From: Petropleomorpha daqingensis | GTDB taxonomy: Bacteria; Actinomycetota; Actinomycetes; Mycobacteriales; Geodermatophilaceae | DNA: 64,000 bases | Assembly: GCF_013408985.1 (NCBI RefSeq) | Contig: NZ_JACBZT010000001.1 | Location: 1,426,001-1,490,000 of the forward strand | Reading direction: 5' to 3' | Part shown: positions 60,346-64,000 of the stretch, in pieces | Layout of the letters: each line of letters begins with the position of its first letter | How positions within the stretch are numbered: position 1 is the first letter of the stretch | Position numbers and translations under genes: made by a program | The notes under the pieces: model-generated | Databases searched by the model: none | Told to the model about the DNA's origin: nothing | What the model saw: only the letters and a program-made list of their open reading frames with translations

Positions 60346-61602
60346 TCAGGACAGGGGGCTGCGGGGGAGCAGGCGGTCGCTGATGATCCGCTTCTGGATC
60401 TCGCTGGTGCCCTCGAAGATCGTGGTCAGCCGGGCGTCGCGCCAGTGCCGCTCCACCTGCCGCTCGGTGGTGTAGCCGTTGCCGCCGTGCAGCTGCATGG
60501 CCTGGTTGGTCACCCGCACCGACATCTCGGTCGCCTCGAGCTTGACCATGGACGCCTCCTTCGCGCACGGGAGGCCGAGGTCGAGCAGGTGCGCGACCTG
60601 CCGGTAGAAGGCGCGTGACTGCTCCACCTGCGCGGCCATGTCGGCGATCGCGAACCGCAGCGCCTGGAAGTCGCCGATCGGCCGGCCGAACTGCTCGCGC
60701 TCCTGCAGGTACAGGATCGAGTCCTCCAGCGCGGCCCGGGCCAGACCGACGGCGCGGGCGGCGGTGTGCACGCGGGCGGTGTTGAGGAACTTCTGCGCCT
60801 CGGCGAAGCCCGCCTGCTTGGCCGCCTCGCCCTCCTCGTCGCTGTCCTCCCGCGCCGCCCGGGCCTCGTCGATCACGTTGTCCTCGGGAATCCGGACCTC
60901 GTCGAAGGTCAGGTCCCAGGTGAGGAAGCCGTGGTAGCCGACCTTGTCGATCGGGTAGCCGGTCAGGCCCTCGGGGAACTCGCCGCGCTCCTTCTCCAGC
61001 AGCAGGTTGACCAGGCCCGCAGAGCGCGACTCCCCCGGTTCCGGGTCGCGCTCGCGCACCAGCACCTGGATGAAGTCGGCGGCCTTGGCGTTGCCGCACC
61101 AGCGCTTGCGCCCGCTCACCACCCACTCGTCGCCGTCGCGGACGGCGCGGGTCGAGACTCCCGCGAGATCGGAGCCGGCGTCCGGCTCGGACAGCGCGAT
61201 CGCGCCGATCCACTCCCCCCGAGCGCTGCGGCCGAGGAGCTCGGCGCGACGGTCGGCGTCGGGGACCGCCGTCCCCAGGCCCTGGGAGCGCGCCAGGATG
61301 CTGGCCGTCGACATCCAGGCGCGGGCGAGCTCCTCGGACACCATGCAGTACTCGAAGACGCCGAGCCCCAGCCCGCCCTGCTCGGCGGGCACGGTGATGC
61401 CGAAGTAGCCCAGCTCGGCGAGCCGGGCGAGCAGGGACGCCGGGATCTCGCCCTTCTGCGGATCGAGCTCGTTCGCGACCGGCAGCACCTCGTCCATCGC
61501 GAAGCGCCGCGCCTGCTCCTGCAGCTTCTCCCGCTCGGGCGTGTGCCACGGCGGCAGCAGCACGGGCGGCTGCGGGTCCCAGGTCTCGTCGGTCGAGCTC
61601 AT
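60346..61602 (-). CDS. Acyl-CoA dehydrogenase
   Basis: 418 residues. Flavin motif IALSEPDAGSDLAGVSTRAV, WVVSGRKRWCGNAKAADFI, and C-terminal MQLHGGNGYTTERQVERHWR with IFEGTSEIQKRIISDRLL. The arrangement resembles short/branched-chain members. ATG 61602 has GAGGAGG nine bases upstream. Divergent from a DeoR gene whose operator is 108 bp away. A third acyl-CoA dehydrogenase in the window; substrate not assigned. Confidence 0.92.
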   Translation of the reverse strand: MSSTDETWDPQPPVLLPPWHTPEREKLQEQARRFAMDEVLPVANELDPQKGEIPASLLARLAELGYFGITVPAEQGGLGLGVFEYCMVSEELARAWMSTASILARSQGLGTAVPDADRRAELLGRSARGEWIGAIALSEPDAGSDLAGVSTRAVRDGDEWVVSGRKRWCGNAKAADFIQVLVRERDPEPGESRSAGLVNLLLEKERGEFPEGLTGYPIDKVGYHGFLTWDLTFDEVRIPEDNVIDEARAAREDSDEEGEAAKQAGFAEAQKFLNTARVHTAARAVGLARAALEDSILYLQEREQFGRPIGDFQALRFAIADMAAQVEQSRAFYRQVAHLLDLGLPCAKEASMVKLEATEMSVRVTNQAMQLHGGNGYTTERQVERHWRDARLTTIFEGTSEIQKRIISDRLLPRSPLS

Positions 61603-61709
61603 CTGCACGGTCCTCCTCGATGAAGACGCGATCACTCTGGCGGTGCCCGGTTCCCCGCGCACGCCGGGCTCAGTCGGAAAGGTGATCGACGCCATGGGCG
61701 AACACGTTC

Positions 61710-61736
61710 TTCACAGATCTATCAACAGTCTGTGAA
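61710..61736. promoter_or_regulatory. Operator-like inverted repeat upstream of the DeoR gene
   Basis: TTCACAGA (61710-61717) and TCTGTGAA (61729-61736) are perfect 8-bp arms around an AT-rich 11-base spacer, ending nine bases before the GTG start. This is the best candidate for the autoregulatory site of the DeoR protein. Confidence 0.65.
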
Positions 61737-61745
61737 AATAGGCCC

Positions 61746-62522
61746 GTGGCCGTGGCGCAGCGTCTGGACGTGACGCTCCGGCTCGTCCGCAACGCGGGGA
61801 CGGCGAAGCTCGACGACCTGGCCTCCCGGCTGGGCGTCAGCGAGATGACCGTGCGGCGCGATCTCGACGAACTGCAGCGCCGCGGGCTGGTCACCCGGAT
61901 CCGCGGCGGCGCCACCGCCGTCGACGTCCCGGAGAACGGGTTCGCCGCGCGGGCCGGCTGGCAGGCCGGGCTCAAGGACCGGATCGGCCGCGCGGCCGCC
62001 GCCCTGGTCGAGCCGGGCTCGACCGTCCTGCTCGACGCCGGGACGACGACCGTGCACGTCGCCCGGGCCCTGCTCGACCGGGCGCCGCTGACGATCGCCA
62101 CGCTGAGCCTGCCGGTGGCCGAGGCGCTGGCCGACCAGCCCGGCATCCGGCTGCTCGTGCTCGGCGGCGAGGTGCGCCCCGGCGAGCGCAGCCTGGCCGG
62201 GCCGGTGACCGCGGCCGTGCTGGCGACGCTGTCCTTCGACGTCTTCGTGATGTCGATCGGCGGGATCACCGCGGCCGGCTGGTCGGAGTTCACGCTCGAG
62301 GACGCCGCCGTGAAGCAGGCCGGGCTGCGGCAGGCGGCGCGCTCGTTCGTCGTCGCCGACGCCTCGAAGCTCGGCGTCCGGGCCTTCGCCCGGGTGGCCG
62401 GGCTCGGCGCGGTGGAGCGGCTGGTCACCGACGCCAGCGCCCGCGACCCCCAACTGACCCCGGCGGCCCAGGACACCCTCGCCGCCCTGGAGAACGCCGA
62501 CGTGGAGGTCACCACCGCATGA
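61746..62522 (+). CDS. DeoR-family transcriptional regulator
   Basis: 258 residues. Winged helix (GTAKLDDLASRLGVSEMTVR, RDLDELQRRGLVTRIRGGAT) and sugar-phosphate domain (VLLDAGTTTVHVARALL, LGGEVRPGERSLAGPVT, VMSIGGITAAGWSEF, VVADASKLGV). GTG 61746. Overlaps the next gene (ATGA). With the downstream NUDIX and DUF4406-like genes it suggests control by a nucleoside or sugar phosphate. Confidence 0.92.
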   Translation: MAVAQRLDVTLRLVRNAGTAKLDDLASRLGVSEMTVRRDLDELQRRGLVTRIRGGATAVDVPENGFAARAGWQAGLKDRIGRAAAALVEPGSTVLLDAGTTTVHVARALLDRAPLTIATLSLPVAEALADQPGIRLLVLGGEVRPGERSLAGPVTAAVLATLSFDVFVMSIGGITAAGWSEFTLEDAAVKQAGLRQAARSFVVADASKLGVRAFARVAGLGAVERLVTDASARDPQLTPAAQDTLAALENADVEVTTA

Positions 62523-62878
62523 GCCAGCTGATCCTGGTCGCCGGGCCGTATCGCAGCGGCACCGGCGACGACCCGGACAGGATCGCCGCCAACCACCGGC
62601 GCATCCAGCAGGCCTGCCTGGAGCTCTTCCGTGCCGGGCACCTGGCGGTCAACGGTGAGGACGTCGCCCTCCCGCTGGCCGACCTCGCGGGCTCGACGCG
62701 GGTCGGCGACACCGCGTTCGACGAGGTCTTCCACCCGGTGGGCCGGCGGCTGGTCGCCCGGGTCGACGCGGTGCTGCGGCTACCCGGCGCCTCGGCCGGC
62801 TCCGACGAGATGGTCGAGCTGGCACGGGCCCGGGGGATCCCGGTCTACACCGACGTCGCCGAGGTCCCGGCGGCATGA
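62519..62878 (+). CDS. DUF4406-like / nucleoside deoxyribosyltransferase-like protein
   Basis: 119 residues: LILVAGPYRSGTGDDPDRIA, NHRRIQQACLELFRAGHLAV and the acidic SAGSDEMVELARARGIPVYT. The pattern of an N-terminal GPY loop and a C-terminal SxGSxxE helix is that of the nucleoside 2-deoxyribosyltransferase superfamily (DUF4406). Starts and stops overlap both neighbours (ATGA), so the three genes are one operon. The substrate is unknown. Confidence 0.72.
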   Translation: MSQLILVAGPYRSGTGDDPDRIAANHRRIQQACLELFRAGHLAVNGEDVALPLADLAGSTRVGDTAFDEVFHPVGRRLVARVDAVLRLPGASAGSDEMVELARARGIPVYTDVAEVPAA

Positions 62879-63527
62879 GCACCCCGGGCGTCGACGTCCC
62901 CGATGCTCGCGGCCGGACCGGGCTGGACCGGGTCGGCCGCGACCTGACCGGCAACCCGGACGTCGTCGTCACCGACGTCGAGCTGCTGGCCGCCGGCTGG
63001 CACGTGCTGCGCCGGACGACCTTCGAGCAGCGCCACCGCGACGGCCGCTGGAGCACCGAGCAGCGGGAGACCTACGACCGCGGCAACGGGGCGACGATCC
63101 TGCTGTACGACCGCGGCCGCGCGACCGTGCTGCTCACCCGCCAGTTCCGCTTCCCGGTGTACGTCAACGGCCACCCGGACGGCATGCTCGTGGAGACCGC
63201 CGCCGGCCTGCTGGACGACGACGACCCGGAGACGGCGATCCGCCGGGAGGCCGCCGAGGAGCTCGGCGTGCAGGTCGGGCCGGTCGAGCTGGTCTTCGCG
63301 CCGTGGACCAGCCCGGGGTCGGTGACCGAGCGGCTGTACTGCTACGCCGCGCCCTGCACGCCGGCCGACCGCACCGGCGACGGCGGCGGGCTCGCGGAGG
63401 AGGGCGAGGACATCGAGGTCGTCGAGCTGCCCTTCGCGAAGGCCCTGGCCATGGTCGGCACGGGCGAGATCGCCGATGCCAAGACCATGCTCCTGCTGCA
63501 GTGGGCGGCGCTGTCCGGACCGTTCGC

Positions 63528-63549
<22 letters not shown>
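62875..63549 (+). CDS. NUDIX hydrolase (GDP-mannose/ADP-ribose pyrophosphatase type)
   Basis: 224 residues. The Nudix box GLLDDDDPETAIRREAAEEL shows the G-x5-E-x7-R-E-x2-E-E pattern. The N-terminal domain (VVTDVELLAAGWHVLRRTTF) and the strand VYVNGHPDGMLVETAAG resemble NudK-type nucleotide-sugar hydrolases. ATG start overlapping the DUF4406-like stop. It may clear nucleotide sugars made by or fed to the upstream enzyme. Confidence 0.88.

Positions 63550-64000
<451 letters not shown>

Overview
This 64-kb window is chromosomal DNA from a high-GC actinobacterium. Sampled lines run near 75% G+C, GTG starts are common and ATGA/GTGA stop-start overlaps are frequent. Gene content fits an aerobic soil or rock actinomycete, most likely of the Geodermatophilaceae type (Blastococcus, Modestobacter, Geodermatophilus). 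Markers are an F420-dependent luciferase-like oxidoreductase, a FadE5-type acyl-CoA dehydrogenase, an actinobacterial HelD, an acVLRF1 peptidyl-tRNA hydrolase, a PASTA-bearing class A PBP, GTP-dependent PEP carboxykinase and a cysteine-type leader peptide. The family assignment is inference; no rRNA, tRNA or CRISPR array is visible.

Layout. 1-5.9 kb: end of an acyl-CoA synthetase, an acyl-CoA dehydrogenase, an F420 oxidoreductase and a zinc ABC transporter operon behind a Zur-like box. 6-12.4 kb: a TetR regulator, fadE5-like dehydrogenase behind twin operator-like palindromes, 3-hydroxybutyrate dehydrogenase and a tyrosine phosphatase. 12.4-15.3 kb: a V4R-like/GAF/GGDEF sensor and a DUF4396 membrane protein behind a CsoR-type palindrome. 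15.4-18.1 kb: a lower-GC island fixed to the 3' end of ptsI. 18-24.1 kb: a full fructose PTS (ptsI, fruR, fruK, fruA, ptsH). 24-28.5 kb: a two-component system, a lipoprotein and an AGE-family isomerase. 28.6-33 kb: a branched-chain 2-oxoacid dehydrogenase operon with a divergent Lrp regulator. 33-45.7 kb: small flavoproteins, a serine hydrolase, an ASCH protein, an NlpC/P60 hydrolase, an FAD oxidoreductase, a bifunctional PBP, HelD and acVLRF1. 45.7-50.7 kb: a secreted beta-helix protein and a leader-peptide/cysteine dioxygenase/rhodanese operon. 50.7-64 kb: pckG, an OYE-family reductase, an ArsR-SRPBCC pair, a DsbA-like protein, a cation exporter, an FKBP, an MFS pump, another acyl-CoA dehydrogenase and a DeoR-DUF4406-NUDIX operon.

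The most unusual locus is 15,428-18,087. The last 115 bp of ptsI occurs twice as a direct repeat (2 mismatches). Between the copies lie about 2.4 kb of visibly lower GC (sampled 60-base lines give 58-67%) encoding, all on the minus strand, a two-TM GAF-domain protein, two small ORFs and an SDH-family Clp-fold serine proteinase. The distal copy keeps a terminator hairpin and looks like the original end of ptsI. The cassette brought its own replacement 3' end and restored the reading frame. No integrase is present. This is the best candidate in the window for an undescribed system, but its function cannot be read from the sequence.

Regulatory sites are visible ahead of several operons (Zur-like, CsoR-like, TetR-like, Lrp-like, DeoR-like, ArsR-like and MtrA-like). 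Most transcription units end in long GC-rich hairpins without a T-tract.
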